Below the pieces are notes generated by a model. That model saw only the letters and a program-made list of their open reading frames with translations. It searched no databases and was not told the origin of the DNA. Positions 25,811-34,884 of a stretch of 64,000 bases of DNA are shown in pieces (position 1 is the stretch's first letter; every line of letters begins with the position of its first letter). Where the stretch lies: positions 434,001 through 498,000 of the forward strand of contig NZ_WYET01000004.1 in assembly GCF_013376415.1 (NCBI RefSeq). Reading direction: 5' to 3'. This DNA is from Flagellimonas chongwuensis. Its GTDB lineage: Bacteria; Bacteroidota; Bacteroidia; Flavobacteriales; Flavobacteriaceae. The position numbers and the translations under genes are program-made.

Positions 25811-27805
25811 TTATTTTTTCATCTTGTTCATTTCCTCAAAACGATGTAGCGCTTCTAAAAAAGCAATCGCTGTGACCTTTAATCGATTAGTATTTTTAGA
25901 CTGTTCCATATCCATCAACATTTGGTTGAGCTCATCTCGTTTTTCCTGAGGTAATTGTTGGTAGCGAGATTGCTGCAGTACATTTCGTAATTGTTGGACA
26001 ATCTCTTTAGGGGTTCCGCTGTACACTACGTCCCTATAGCGGAAAGTCAGCAAATTGTTCCGTGGAGGGCTTTGTCCCATGGAAGACGGTGCATTATTCT
26101 TTCGTTTGCCTCGTCCAAAGGTATAGGCGTAGCCAAAAGTGGTCGTAAAATCAGTGGTGTTGCTCTGTACGGTATTTCGGAAAAGTGAAAGTACGTTCAG
26201 TGTGAAGTTGTGTCCCTCTTTCCAAGCATAATTGCCTTCCAAACGAAGGTTGTAGAATTGGTTTTGTTGCTCCCCATTCGCAAAGGATGTATTGTAGGAG
26301 GCTGAAAAATTGCTGCGTAACTTTTTATCAAAGAATTGTTTGGCAACCCCCAAGGTTGGACCCACGGTAAGTCCTGTATCCGTACCCCCTGCTTTGGTGT
26401 ACGAGGTGTTGGCCGCCACGGTGATGGCCAGTGATTGTTGTGGATAGCCCAAGGCGTATGAAGCAGAACCGTTATAAAATCGGGTTCCGCTGTTTTCAAT
26501 GGCCGCACCTTCCTGTTCTTCGTTGGAATCTTGATACACCAGATTGATATTGGCCCTGTCATTTCGGGTTTCGGTCTGTTTTATTAAATAGTTGATGCCC
26601 AAATTGGCATTTTTGGAAATCTGCCGATAGTTCAAGGTGTCCAGATTATCCAGTTCGCTTACCCGATTGATGTAGTCGAACTGGTCCCTGATGTTGGTAT
26701 AGGATTGGAAATTGGAAAAGGAACCGTTGATGCCCAACCTTTCCGTTGGGGCGTAGTTCAGATTGATGGAACTCACCAGTCGCTTCATCGCCGAGGCTTT
26801 GGAATCGTCCAAATTGTCTCGTTGCAACCCTGCATTTACCCCAATATTGAGTTTGTTGTCAAAAATGGTCTGTGAGGCATTTACGGTAATATTTTCAAGA
26901 TCATTGTTGAAATAATAAGCGCCAAAGGTCCTGTAATTCGGGTCTACCCGCTCGTAAGCTCCGCCCAAAGTTCCATTGCCCACAGAATAATCAATGGAAG
27001 CATTCAAAGCATTGGTATAATTAGTAGTGATATTTTCATTCAGGAACAATGATAAGATCCCTTTGTCCCCGCTTTCATCGGTTACCCTTACATCTTCCGT
27101 AATTCCCGAAACAGCATATTCCACTCTAATATTTATTCTTTCTTTGAGCTGGAAGTCAGTCAAAAGGGAAATCACCATATTATTCTTGGGTGTCAGCCCC
27201 AATTCCGTAGGAAAAGGCTCTTGAAGTGAGTTTTCATCATCAAATCCTTTGAAAAAAATCAACCCCACGTCCAATTGATCAAAAGCGTAGGAAGTTTTTA
27301 GCCCAAAACCTCTTCGCAAATAAACTGTTTGTTGGTTGGGTTCATCAATATGGTATTCCACAGCTCTCAAAAACCTGCCGCACATGGCACTGACCTTAAA
27401 TGGTCCCGTGGGAGCGAGGTCGATTCCAACCCCTGTAAATTGGTGGCCACTGAGCGTGTAGGGCGAAAAAGTCATGGCAGCATCACCGATGTGGAGTGTA
27501 ATCCACTTATAAGAGGGGCTAATACTTAACCGATTAAGCTTGAAAGGACTCGAAAAATCAAAATTTTGATTGGTATAGGCAAAAGAGAGCGGAACATTAT
27601 AAACTTCCGCTATATTGAAGTTCAGATTTCCATTCAGAAAATAGGTGAATGCTTGACGGTCTACAGTACCTTCATAAAAAACACCATTGGCCGATAAGCT
27701 TCCGCTGTAATCAAAGAGTTTTGCTTTGCCCAGTCGGTCCAGGTCGATGCTTTGCGAAAGACCAAGAAAACCACACATAAAAAAAGGAAATAAAAGCCTG
27801 TACAA
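25811..27805 (-). CDS. Outer-membrane beta-barrel protein linked to toxin island
   Basis: This 664-residue protein has a signal peptide ending about residue 17 (CGFLGLSQS). Residues 20-585 are a long series of amphipathic strands with aromatic girdles (FTYFLNGNLNFNIAEVYNV, LGINGSFSNFQSYTNI, FNLRLEG-type turns), as in large outer-membrane barrels. A charged helical tail of about 75 residues follows (RYQQLPQEKRDELNQMLMDM, LEALHRFEEMNK) that would sit in the periplasm. There is no TonB box or plug domain, so it is not a TonB receptor. It is the first gene of the toxin operon, and its promoter carries the shared 21-bp-period repeat. A role in exporting or docking the toxin is inferred from gene order. 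Confidence 0.78.
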   Translation of the reverse strand: MYRLLFPFFMCGFLGLSQSIDLDRLGKAKLFDYSGSLSANGVFYEGTVDRQAFTYFLNGNLNFNIAEVYNVPLSFAYTNQNFDFSSPFKLNRLSISPSYKWITLHIGDAAMTFSPYTLSGHQFTGVGIDLAPTGPFKVSAMCGRFLRAVEYHIDEPNQQTVYLRRGFGLKTSYAFDQLDVGLIFFKGFDDENSLQEPFPTELGLTPKNNMVISLLTDFQLKERINIRVEYAVSGITEDVRVTDESGDKGILSLFLNENITTNYTNALNASIDYSVGNGTLGGAYERVDPNYRTFGAYYFNNDLENITVNASQTIFDNKLNIGVNAGLQRDNLDDSKASAMKRLVSSINLNYAPTERLGINGSFSNFQSYTNIRDQFDYINRVSELDNLDTLNYRQISKNANLGINYLIKQTETRNDRANINLVYQDSNEEQEGAAIENSGTRFYNGSASYALGYPQQSLAITVAANTSYTKAGGTDTGLTVGPTLGVAKQFFDKKLRSNFSASYNTSFANGEQQNQFYNLRLEGNYAWKEGHNFTLNVLSLFRNTVQSNTTDFTTTFGYAYTFGRGKRKNNAPSSMGQSPPRNNLLTFRYRDVVYSGTPKEIVQQLRNVLQQSRYQQLPQEKRDELNQMLMDMEQSKNTNRLKVTAIAFLEALHRFEEMNKMKK

Positions 27806-27863
27806 TTTAGGTCGGTTAATTCCCCAATGATACTATTTCACATCGTTCTATTTCTTACCCGTT

Positions 27864-27914
27864 TGACGGATGGGCCTGTTGAACCAATGGTTGCCCCTTT
27901 TGAATTGATGGATG
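27864..27914 (-). promoter_or_regulatory. 21-bp-spaced repeats (candidate LytTR operator), copy 3
   Basis: Three units in 21-bp register: 27906-27914 (CATCCATCA on the minus strand), 27885-27893 (degenerate, CAACCATTG) and 27864-27872 (CATCCGTCA). The proximal unit ends 31 bp before TATCATTG (27825-27832 on the minus strand), a one-mismatch -7 box, and 58 bp before ATG 27805. The 31-bp spacing equals that of copy 1. Confidence 0.65.
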
Positions 27915-27982
27915 ATTTAAAAAATATTTAAATCAACAATAAAATTGATGAATTGCATAAGGGAACGTATAGACCAAAAACA

Positions 27983-28014
27983 AAAATCCCGAGCAAATTG
28001 CTCGGGATTTTTTT
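27983..28014 (-). terminator. Rho-independent terminator after rplI
   Basis: On the minus strand the stem AATCCCGAGC / GCTCGGGATT with an AATTT loop lies 20 bp after the rplI stop. The flanking A5 and T7 runs make it usable from either side. Confidence 0.9.
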
Positions 28015-28033
28015 ATTCAATTTATTTCGAAGT

Positions 28034-28486
28034 TTAGTTAGCTTCCGCAACTACTTCAAAAGGGAATTCTACTACAACTTCCCTGTGCAATCTGATAATA
28101 GCCTCGTAAGGACCAGTTCTTTTGATAGCTCCACCTTTAATATTGATGAATTTCCTATCGATTTGTTGTCCTTCTTTGTCCAAAGCAGCAGCAAGGTCGA
28201 TATTGGTAACAGAACCGAACAATTTATCTCCGGCACCTGCCTTCGCGGCAATCTTAATCTCCAATTGCTTCAACGCATCGGCAATTTTGGTAGCCTCGTC
28301 AATAACCTTTTTCTCCTTGTGAGCTCTTTGCTTAAGGTTTTCAGCCAAAACTTTTTTGGCTGAAGGTGTAGCCAAATCGGCCAAACCTTGAGGGATAAGG
28401 AAGTTTCTGCCGTAACCGTTCTTTACGGTAACGATATCATCCTTAAATCCCAAATCCTGTACATCTTCTTTTAGAATAAGTTCCAT
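28034..28486 (-). CDS. rplI: 50S ribosomal protein L9
   Basis: A 150-residue protein with the canonical L9 opening (MELILKEDVQDLGFKDDIV and GYGRNFLIPQGLA). The long connecting helix (KKVLAENLKQRAHKEKK) comes next and the C-terminal RNA-binding domain follows (KLFGSVTNIDLAAAL). It binds domain V of 23S rRNA. It is last in the rpsF-rpsR-rplI operon, 13 bp after rpsR, and ends at a terminator. Confidence 0.97.
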   Translation of the reverse strand: MELILKEDVQDLGFKDDIVTVKNGYGRNFLIPQGLADLATPSAKKVLAENLKQRAHKEKKVIDEATKIADALKQLEIKIAAKAGAGDKLFGSVTNIDLAAALDKEGQQIDRKFINIKGGAIKRTGPYEAIIRLHREVVVEFPFEVVAEAN

Positions 28487-28499
28487 TCTCTGGTGTTTT

Positions 28500-28796
28500 T
28501 TATTTCAACATATCGCCAACATACGGCATTAACGCTAGGTGACGGGCACGTTTAACGGCCTGTGCCACTTTTCTCTGGTATTTCAAAGAAGTACCTGTTA
28601 GTCTTCTTGGAAGCAATTTACCTTGCTCGTTCACCAACTTCATCAAGAAATCAGGATCTTTGTAGTCAATATACTTGATGCCTGATTTTTTGAACCTACA
28701 ATACTTCTTTTGCTTGTTGGTCTCAATGTTAAGCGGGGTCAAATACCTGATTTCCCCGTCTTTTTTTGCTTTTGCTTGTTGCTCAATAGATGCCAT
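28500..28796 (-). CDS. rpsR: 30S ribosomal protein S18
   Basis: A 98-residue protein with the S18 core [38 protein letters not shown] and [14 protein letters not shown]. The N-terminal extension of about 20 residues ([17 protein letters not shown]) is normal for Bacteroidota. It pairs with S6 in the small-subunit platform, and the rpsF gene lies 4 bp upstream. Confidence 0.97.
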   Translation of the reverse strand: MASIEQQAKAKKDGEIRYLTPLNIETNKQKKYCRFKKSGIKYIDYKDPDFLMKLVNEQGKLLPRRLTGTSLKYQRKVAQAVKRARHLALMPYVGDMLK

Positions 28797-28800
28797 ACCC

Positions 28801-29139
28801 TTATGCCTTTGCTTTTAGTTTGTTTCTTCTTTTCTCCGCCCAAGCAATTGCATGCTTGTCCAATTTAACGGTCAGAAAACGCATAATGCGCTCATCTCTT
28901 CTAAATTCCAATTCGTAAGGGCCGATGGCCTCACCTGGAGCTTGGAATTCGAACAAGTGGTAAAATCCACTTTTCTTGTGCTGAATGGGATAGGCCAATT
29001 TTTTAAGTCCCCAATCTTCTTTGGAGACCATTTTGGCACCATTCTTAATCAAGAAATCCTCAAATTTCTTGACTGTTTCCTCTATCTGTGTTTCAGACAG
29101 AACGGGATTCAAAATGAAAACAGTTTCGTAATGGTTCAT
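28801..29139 (-). CDS. rpsF: 30S ribosomal protein S6
   Basis: A 112-residue protein with the S6 pattern: [36 protein letters not shown], and [18 protein letters not shown]. First gene of the ribosomal trio. The 234-bp gap to the divergent response-regulator gene must hold both promoters; I saw no other gene there. Confidence 0.97.
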   Translation of the reverse strand: MNHYETVFILNPVLSETQIEETVKKFEDFLIKNGAKMVSKEDWGLKKLAYPIQHKKSGFYHLFEFQAPGEAIGPYELEFRRDERIMRFLTVKLDKHAIAWAEKRRNKLKAKA

Positions 29140-29373
29140 TATAATATATTTTTAAAGGAGCGCAAAATTAATAATATTTCTTTCTCCTTGCAAGAAAAGT
29201 AAAAAAACTTCGTTTAAGTACATGAGTTATCAACATTAAAAACCTTTTAAACCTAAATAACACATATGGCAATTTACACAACAAAATAGACCATGTTTAC
29301 ATCTTTTGTTGCTCTTAACCGTGTTTTTTATGTACTTTGCCGATGATTTAAAACCCTACAAATCACCCCATTC

Positions 29374-30066
29374 ATGAAATTAAAAAGTATAATTGTAGAC
29401 GATTCTTCCATGCAGCGCATGGCCGTTGCGAAATTGGTCAACAATCACCCACACCTAGCTTTGGTTGCTGAGTACAGCAATGCCATTGAAGCCAAAAATG
29501 GCCTAAAAAACCACGATATCGATCTTATCTTTTTAGATGTTGAAATGCCGATTATCAGTGGTTTTGACCTATTAGAGGCCCTAGAGAACCCACCACAGGT
29601 TATCCTTATTACCGGTAAACCTGATTATGCACTTAAAGCGTTCGATTACGACGTTACCGATTACCTTCACAAACCCATAACCTTGGCCCGTTTTGAAGCT
29701 TCCGTAAAAAGAGCCGTTGCCAAATACGAGCAAATGAACAGGGTAGATGAAGACGAGGAACACATCTTTGTAAAGAGTAACCTGAAAAAACGCAAGGTTA
29801 TCTTAAACGATATTAAATGGATAGAAGCGTTGGGTGATTACATCAAATTGGTGACCGATGAAGCCAATATTGTAATCCTTTCCACTATGAAATCTTTCGA
29901 AAAGCAATTGCCTGACGAAAAATTTCTACGTATTCATAAATCTTACATTGTGAATCTGGAGAAAATCGAGAAATTCAACAGCAAAAATGTTGAGGTAGGG
30001 GGCAGACAGATTCCTTTAAGTAGAAACAAAAAGACAGAACTGGCGGAAGCCCTGGCAAACGTATAA
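29374..30066 (+). CDS. LytTR-family response regulator
   Basis: A 230-residue two-domain regulator. Residues 1-120 are a receiver domain: acidic pair Asp9-Asp10, phospho-acceptor Asp55 in LIFLDVEMP, ITGKP and the Lys in YLHKPI. Residues 128-228 are a LytTR DNA-binding domain: IFVKSNLKKRKV, IKWIEALGDYIKLVT, FLRIHKSYIVNLEKIEKF and RQIPLSRNKK. LytTR proteins bind pairs of 9-bp direct repeats with a 12-bp gap. No sensor kinase gene is adjacent. It lies 1.5 kb from the copy-3 repeat, so it is the natural candidate for the three repeats in this window, though its real targets are not shown. Confidence 0.92.
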   Translation: MKLKSIIVDDSSMQRMAVAKLVNNHPHLALVAEYSNAIEAKNGLKNHDIDLIFLDVEMPIISGFDLLEALENPPQVILITGKPDYALKAFDYDVTDYLHKPITLARFEASVKRAVAKYEQMNRVDEDEEHIFVKSNLKKRKVILNDIKWIEALGDYIKLVTDEANIVILSTMKSFEKQLPDEKFLRIHKSYIVNLEKIEKFNSKNVEVGGRQIPLSRNKKTELAEALANV

Positions 30067-32526
30067 TTATATGTGGTCCACATTGTAGACCAGTCTTACA
30101 CTTTTATACTTGGAAATAGCATTAAAGGATTTCTCAATTCTTTTAATGCTATTTTTTGTTTGTGCCAAAGGCTGTTTTTGAGGAATCTTGATCATTATAT
30201 TTTTCAGATAATCCCTTCGGATTCGAGCCACAGGAGGGTACTCTGGACCAAGAATGTTACGGCCGAGCACATTTCGCAAAGAACCCGCCAACCAATCCGA
30301 AGCCTCGTTCAATTTATTGAAATCCTTGTCCTTTAAAGTAATTTTTATGAGCCTCACCAACGGCGGATATTTGAATTGCTCCCTCTCGTAAAACTGTTCC
30401 TCAAACATTTTATCGTAATTGTTCGTGGTCACCTGTTGCAATATTTGATGGTAGGGATTGTACGTTTGTATTAGTACTTTTCCCCGTTTCTTCGTTCGCC
30501 CTGCCCTACCGGCTACCTGCGTCAACATTTGAAAACTGCGTTCATGCGCACGATAATCAGGAAAATTGAGCATGGAATCCGCATTCATGATGCCTACCAA
30601 GCTCACATTTCTAAAATCCAATCCTTTGGTTACCATCTGCGTGCCCACCAAAATATCCATTTCTTGATTTTCAAAAGATGAAATTATTTTTTCATAAGCA
30701 TATTTGCCACGTGTGGTGTCCAAATCCATACGTCCCACCGAAACATCGGGAAACAACTGCTCTAACTCCTGTTGGATCTGTTCCGTACCAAATCCCTTGT
30801 TGTCCAAAGTAGGACTCCCGCAGGCCAAACAGGCCTGTTGCAAGGCCATGTGATAACCACAATAATGACAACGCAGTTGATTTCTGTGTTGATGATACGT
30901 TAGACTTACATCACAGTTAGGACATTGTGCCACATGGCCACAGGTAGTGCATTCTACAACCGGAGCGAAACCCCTCCTATTCTGAAAAAGAATAATCTGC
31001 TCCCCTTCTTCCAATGCTTCTGTTATCGCTTTAATGAGTATTTCCGAAAAATGCCCCTTCATTCTACGTTTGCGGGTCGCTTCTTTAATATCCACCAAGT
31101 TGATATCCGGCATCAATACATCGCCGAACCTATGGACAATGGAAGCATATCCGTACTTTTTTGTTCTGGCGTTGTACATACTCTCAATACTTGGTGTGGC
31201 AGAACCCAAGACTATATGAGCCTTGTGCAATGAAGCCAAAACCACGGCGGCATCCCTGGCATGGTAACGAGGAGCAGGGTCAAATTGTTTAAAGGAAGTT
31301 TCGTGCTCTTCATCCACGACCACTAGGCCCAACTTGGTAAACGGAAGGAATAAAGATGAACGTGCACCAATAACAATCTGCGCCTTTTCAGCGTTCGCCA
31401 ACACGTTGTTCCACACCTCTACCCTCTCGTGAATACTATATTTTGAATGATAAACAGCCACTTGATGACCAAAGTAATGTCTCAGTCTATTGATCAATTG
31501 TGAGGTCAATGCTATTTCCGGAAGTAAATACAAGGCTTGTTTGCCTTCATCCAAGCATTTTTGAATGAGTTTTACATATACTTCTGTTTTTCCCGATGAT
31601 GTAACTCCATGCAACAAAACAGGTTTTTTCTCTGAAAAGCCATCATTGATAGCTCCCAAAGCCTGATGCTGATATTCATTTAAATCCACATGTTTGGATG
31701 CTTCGGAACGTTCATCAAAGTCGACCCTATCCTTTCGGATGTGGTATTCCTCCAAGATATTTTTATCTATAAGTGCTTTTATCACCGCACGTGAGGCTCC
31801 ACTCGCCTCTTCCAATTCGGAAAGAGCGATAGGTTTGTTGCTTTTTTTGGATTTCAGCTGAAAAAGGGAAAGCACCACTTGGCTTTGCTTGGGTGCCCTG
31901 GTAAGTTCATTCAACAATTCTGCCAGTTGCTGCTCGTCCTCATATTGGTCGGATAGCTTAACGTAGCGGACCAGTTTGGGCTTGTATTGTTCGTACAGCT
32001 CTTCTTTTTGAAGCACAACTCCTTTATGGACAAGCGTATTGATAAGCTTCAATACATTTTTCCTATCAACAATGTCACTGACCTCGGAAATTTTTAATGC
32101 GGATTGATGCTGCAATGCCTCAAATATCAAAAACTCATCATCCGAAAGCTCTGCTTCGTCTACATCCGTATTTTTGTTGGGCAAAACCAGCGTTTCGCTT
32201 TCTAACATAAAAACACTTGGCAGCGCACTTCGGATGACTTCTCCCAAAGTACACATGTAATATTTGGCCACCCATTCCCAATGCTTCAACTGTATTTGGG
32301 TCACAACAGGTTGCTCATCAAGAATTTGATAAATTTCTTTGGGTTCGTAGGCCTCGGGAGCATTTTGGTGCACCCTATAGGCCAATGCAGTATATATCTT
32401 TGATTTACCAAAGGGAACGGCAACGCGCATTCCCTCTTCTATAAAATCTGCTTCGGCCTGCGAAATTTTATACGTGAAGAGTCTTTCCAAAGGAATGGGA
32501 AGAACAACATCCAAAAAATAATCCAT
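30067..32526 (-). CDS. priA: Primosomal replication-restart helicase PriA
   Basis: An 819-residue 3'-to-5' DNA helicase that restarts stalled replication forks. It has an N-terminal 3'-DNA-binding domain (FLDVVLPIPLERLFTYKI). Walker A is LLHGVTSSGKTEVYVK and the Walker B variant is VVDEEHETSFKQF. A zinc-binding insert with eight cysteines follows (CTTCGHVAQCPNCDVSL, CHYCGYHMALQQACLACGS). Motifs V-VI are VGTQMVTKGLDF and QVAGRAGRTKKRG. Length is normal for Bacteroidota. It is convergent with the response regulator, with adjacent stop codons. Confidence 0.96.
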   Translation of the reverse strand: MDYFLDVVLPIPLERLFTYKISQAEADFIEEGMRVAVPFGKSKIYTALAYRVHQNAPEAYEPKEIYQILDEQPVVTQIQLKHWEWVAKYYMCTLGEVIRSALPSVFMLESETLVLPNKNTDVDEAELSDDEFLIFEALQHQSALKISEVSDIVDRKNVLKLINTLVHKGVVLQKEELYEQYKPKLVRYVKLSDQYEDEQQLAELLNELTRAPKQSQVVLSLFQLKSKKSNKPIALSELEEASGASRAVIKALIDKNILEEYHIRKDRVDFDERSEASKHVDLNEYQHQALGAINDGFSEKKPVLLHGVTSSGKTEVYVKLIQKCLDEGKQALYLLPEIALTSQLINRLRHYFGHQVAVYHSKYSIHERVEVWNNVLANAEKAQIVIGARSSLFLPFTKLGLVVVDEEHETSFKQFDPAPRYHARDAAVVLASLHKAHIVLGSATPSIESMYNARTKKYGYASIVHRFGDVLMPDINLVDIKEATRKRRMKGHFSEILIKAITEALEEGEQIILFQNRRGFAPVVECTTCGHVAQCPNCDVSLTYHQHRNQLRCHYCGYHMALQQACLACGSPTLDNKGFGTEQIQQELEQLFPDVSVGRMDLDTTRGKYAYEKIISSFENQEMDILVGTQMVTKGLDFRNVSLVGIMNADSMLNFPDYRAHERSFQMLTQVAGRAGRTKKRGKVLIQTYNPYHQILQQVTTNNYDKMFEEQFYEREQFKYPPLVRLIKITLKDKDFNKLNEASDWLAGSLRNVLGRNILGPEYPPVARIRRDYLKNIMIKIPQKQPLAQTKNSIKRIEKSFNAISKYKSVRLVYNVDHI

Positions 32527-32529
32527 ACA

Positions 32530-32964
32530 TTAATTCTCTTCTACCCTATGCCATGTTTGGGTCCTGTGCAGAAATGCTAAATATCCTCTGACCTTCAATC
32601 GGTTTTTATTCTCCTCGTCCAGCCAGACCTTTCCTCTAAAAGTCATGGCTTGCTCGGGGTCAAACAAGCTATCGCCTTTGTAAACACCGTCTTTGTGTTC
32701 CTCGAAATCGTCCATAATCTTCATACCAAGAATGGGCTTGTTCTTTTTGTCGCCATCACATTTGGTGCACAGTGCCCCTTTTTTTCCGTCCTCTAGGATT
32801 TCTATCACTTTGGCGTGCAACATACCGTCTTCCTTGTAAATTTCAATAACGGCCTTTTCCACACCGTTACGGTCATCAATAGTCTTCCATTTACCAAAAA
32901 CACTTTGCGACCATGTTATCTGACAGAGCAAAAAACACACTCCGCATATCCATTTACTCTTCAT
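32530..32964 (-). CDS. DUF2147 domain secreted protein
   Basis: The start chosen is ATG 32964 (144 residues) because it opens the signal peptide MKSKWICGVCFLLCQITWS; an ATG five codons earlier is equally in frame. The mature protein has GKWKTIDDRNGVEKAVIEIY, GALCTKCDGDKKNKPILG and LKVRGYLAFLHRTQTWHRV, the DUF2147 signature, a small beta-barrel family of unknown function in the periplasm. It overlaps the end of the yihY gene and stops 3 bp before priA, so the three are probably one transcript. Confidence 0.85.
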   Translation of the reverse strand: MKSKWICGVCFLLCQITWSQSVFGKWKTIDDRNGVEKAVIEIYKEDGMLHAKVIEILEDGKKGALCTKCDGDKKNKPILGMKIMDDFEEHKDGVYKGDSLFDPEQAMTFRGKVWLDEENKNRLKVRGYLAFLHRTQTWHRVEEN

Positions 32965-33934
32965 TCTTTTGCTTTTCATGTCGCTTTTTTAGTGAGTTCA
33001 AGGTTGCATTCAGTTCAAAACCCAATAATAAGATATTGGAATTTAACCAAATAAACACCATTAAAATCAATAATCCGCCCAATGCACCATAAAGTTCATT
33101 ATATCGTGCAAATTTATCCACGTAGATACCGAAAAGATACGATGTAAGGAGGAACAAAAGAGTTGTCATCAAGGCTCCTGCTGAAAAAAAACGGGCATTT
33201 CTTCCCTCTGCAGTTCCAAAATAGTACAATATTGCGGTGGTCAAATAGGAGAGGAACAAGAAAAACATCACTTTGGCCAGTTGTATTCCGACCGTATCCC
33301 CCTTTTCCACATCGTAACCCAAGGTCTTGCCCAAATACTCGCTGGTGTACTCCACAATGTAGAACTCAAAATACACGAAGGCAACGGCTCCAACAATCAA
33401 TAAAACGGAAAGAATCAAACCCACCATGAGTGCGTAGGCGTATTGACGAAAAAAGTTGCGCGTAAGCTCTACGTGGTACGAGTTCTCGAACCCGCCAAAA
33501 ATGGCGTTTACACCATTGGCCACCAAAAAAATGGACAAAATAAAGGCGGATGACAGCAATCCTCCCTGTTTTTGGTCCTTTATTTGTTGATAAATCTCTC
33601 CAAAGTATTCACTAGTCGCGGATGGGAGAAAGGATTCCAAGAAATCCAAAAACTGGGCATCAAAATTCTCATTGCCGACACTTACATAAGGAATTATAAA
33701 AGGAATCAAGGTCACCAAAAAAATGAGTAGTGGAAATAAAGCCAAAAACAGGCTAAATGCTATGGAACTGGCCCTGGATGAAAGAGTCCCCTTAACAATC
33801 CCTAGTAAGTACATTTCAATCAAATCATACAAAGAGAGTCCTTCAAAAGCTTTGAGCCTTATTTTTTTCATCAATCGGACAATCCAATTAATGACAGGTA
33901 TTTTTTCTAACTGCTCTTCGATGCCTGCTGACAT
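32954..33934 (-). CDS. YihY/BrkB family inner-membrane protein
   Basis: A 326-residue integral membrane protein with about six transmembrane segments (AFSLFLALFPLLIFLVTLIPF, SSAFILSIFLVANGVNAIFG, ALMVGLILSVLLIVGAVAF, VMFFLFLSYLTTAILYYFG, LMTTLLFLLTSYLFGIY, LGGLLILMVFIWLNSNILLL). The pattern SRASSIAFSLFLALFPLLIF and LNSNILLLGFELNATL is that of the YihY/BrkB family. It was formerly called RNase BN, a label now regarded as wrong; function is uncertain. It follows nadC with no gap. Confidence 0.9.
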   Translation of the reverse strand: MSAGIEEQLEKIPVINWIVRLMKKIRLKAFEGLSLYDLIEMYLLGIVKGTLSSRASSIAFSLFLALFPLLIFLVTLIPFIIPYVSVGNENFDAQFLDFLESFLPSATSEYFGEIYQQIKDQKQGGLLSSAFILSIFLVANGVNAIFGGFENSYHVELTRNFFRQYAYALMVGLILSVLLIVGAVAFVYFEFYIVEYTSEYLGKTLGYDVEKGDTVGIQLAKVMFFLFLSYLTTAILYYFGTAEGRNARFFSAGALMTTLLFLLTSYLFGIYVDKFARYNELYGALGGLLILMVFIWLNSNILLLGFELNATLNSLKKRHEKQKNEE

Positions 33935-34792
33935 TTAAACGGCTTTTAAGCTTAAATCCATATTATAAACGGAATGGGTGAGCGCACCCGAGGAAATATA
34001 ATCCACGCCACATTCGGCATATTTTCGAATCGTGTCCTCGGTTATTCCCCCCGAAGATTCAGTGAGGCACCTATCCCCTATTCTTTTGACGGCTTCTCGG
34101 GTTTCGTCATAATCAAAATTATCCAAAAGGATACGGTAAACACCATTGGACTTCAATATTTCATCAACTTCATCCAGATTTCTAGCTTCTACTATAATTT
34201 TTAGGTTTTTCCCCTTTTTCTCTAAATAATCCTGTGTTTTTTGAATGGCTTTTGTGATTCCTCCTGCAAAATCAATATGATTGTCCTTGAGCATGACCAT
34301 GTCATAAAGGGCAAACCTGTGGTTTTCGCCACCTCCTATCTTAACGGCCCATTTTTCCAGGGCACGTATGCCCGGAGTTGTTTTTCGGGTATCCAAAATC
34401 TTGGTATCGGTACCGTCCAGAAGGGACACAAAATCTTGGGTCTTGGTGGCAATTGCGCTCATACGTTGCATAGCGTTGAGCACGAGCCGTTCCGCCTTTA
34501 AAATACTTTGGGAGCTGCCTTCTACATAAAAAACAATATCTCCATATTTAACCTGGGCCCCGTCCTCTATCAAAATTTCCATAGTAAGGTTTGGGTCGAC
34601 ATAATTGAATACTTGTTTGGCAAATGCAACACCTGCGATAATGCCCTCATCCTTTACAAGAAGTTTTGCTCTTCCTTGAGCTGACGCAGGAATACAGGAT
34701 AAAGAGCTATGGTCGCCATCACCAACGTCCTCTCTTACGGCATTGGCAATGATCAAATCCAGTTCGTTTTGAAATTGTTCTTCGGAAATCAT
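33935..34792 (-). CDS. nadC: Nicotinate-nucleotide pyrophosphorylase (carboxylating)
   Basis: A 285-residue quinolinate phosphoribosyltransferase that converts quinolinate and PRPP to nicotinate mononucleotide in de novo NAD synthesis. Conserved motifs are VREDVGDGDHSS, LDTRKTTPGIRALEKWAVKI, GGGENHRFALYDMVMLKDNHI and ITEDTIRKYAECGVDYISSG. Length matches the family. It is the first gene of the nadC-yihY-DUF2147-priA minus-strand run. Other NAD pathway genes are not seen here. Confidence 0.96.
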   Translation of the reverse strand: MISEEQFQNELDLIIANAVREDVGDGDHSSLSCIPASAQGRAKLLVKDEGIIAGVAFAKQVFNYVDPNLTMEILIEDGAQVKYGDIVFYVEGSSQSILKAERLVLNAMQRMSAIATKTQDFVSLLDGTDTKILDTRKTTPGIRALEKWAVKIGGGENHRFALYDMVMLKDNHIDFAGGITKAIQKTQDYLEKKGKNLKIIVEARNLDEVDEILKSNGVYRILLDNFDYDETREAVKRIGDRCLTESSGGITEDTIRKYAECGVDYISSGALTHSVYNMDLSLKAV

Positions 34793-34884
34793 CCTATTGA
34801 GCTTTTAACGAAAATAGTAAAAACATTGTTCGTTGTCCATGACTTATGTGCCCATAATTTAAGCTGAAACGTTTATTTTTGGGC

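Noticed and set aside
27864-27914. Short CRISPR-like array
   Set aside because: Units are only 9 bp with 12-bp gaps, one unit is degenerate, no cas genes are near, and the same layout occurs at two other promoters.
32954-33934. Ribonuclease BN as product name for the YihY protein
   Set aside because: That name came from an early misassignment of this membrane family; the sequence has only membrane helices and no nuclease motif.
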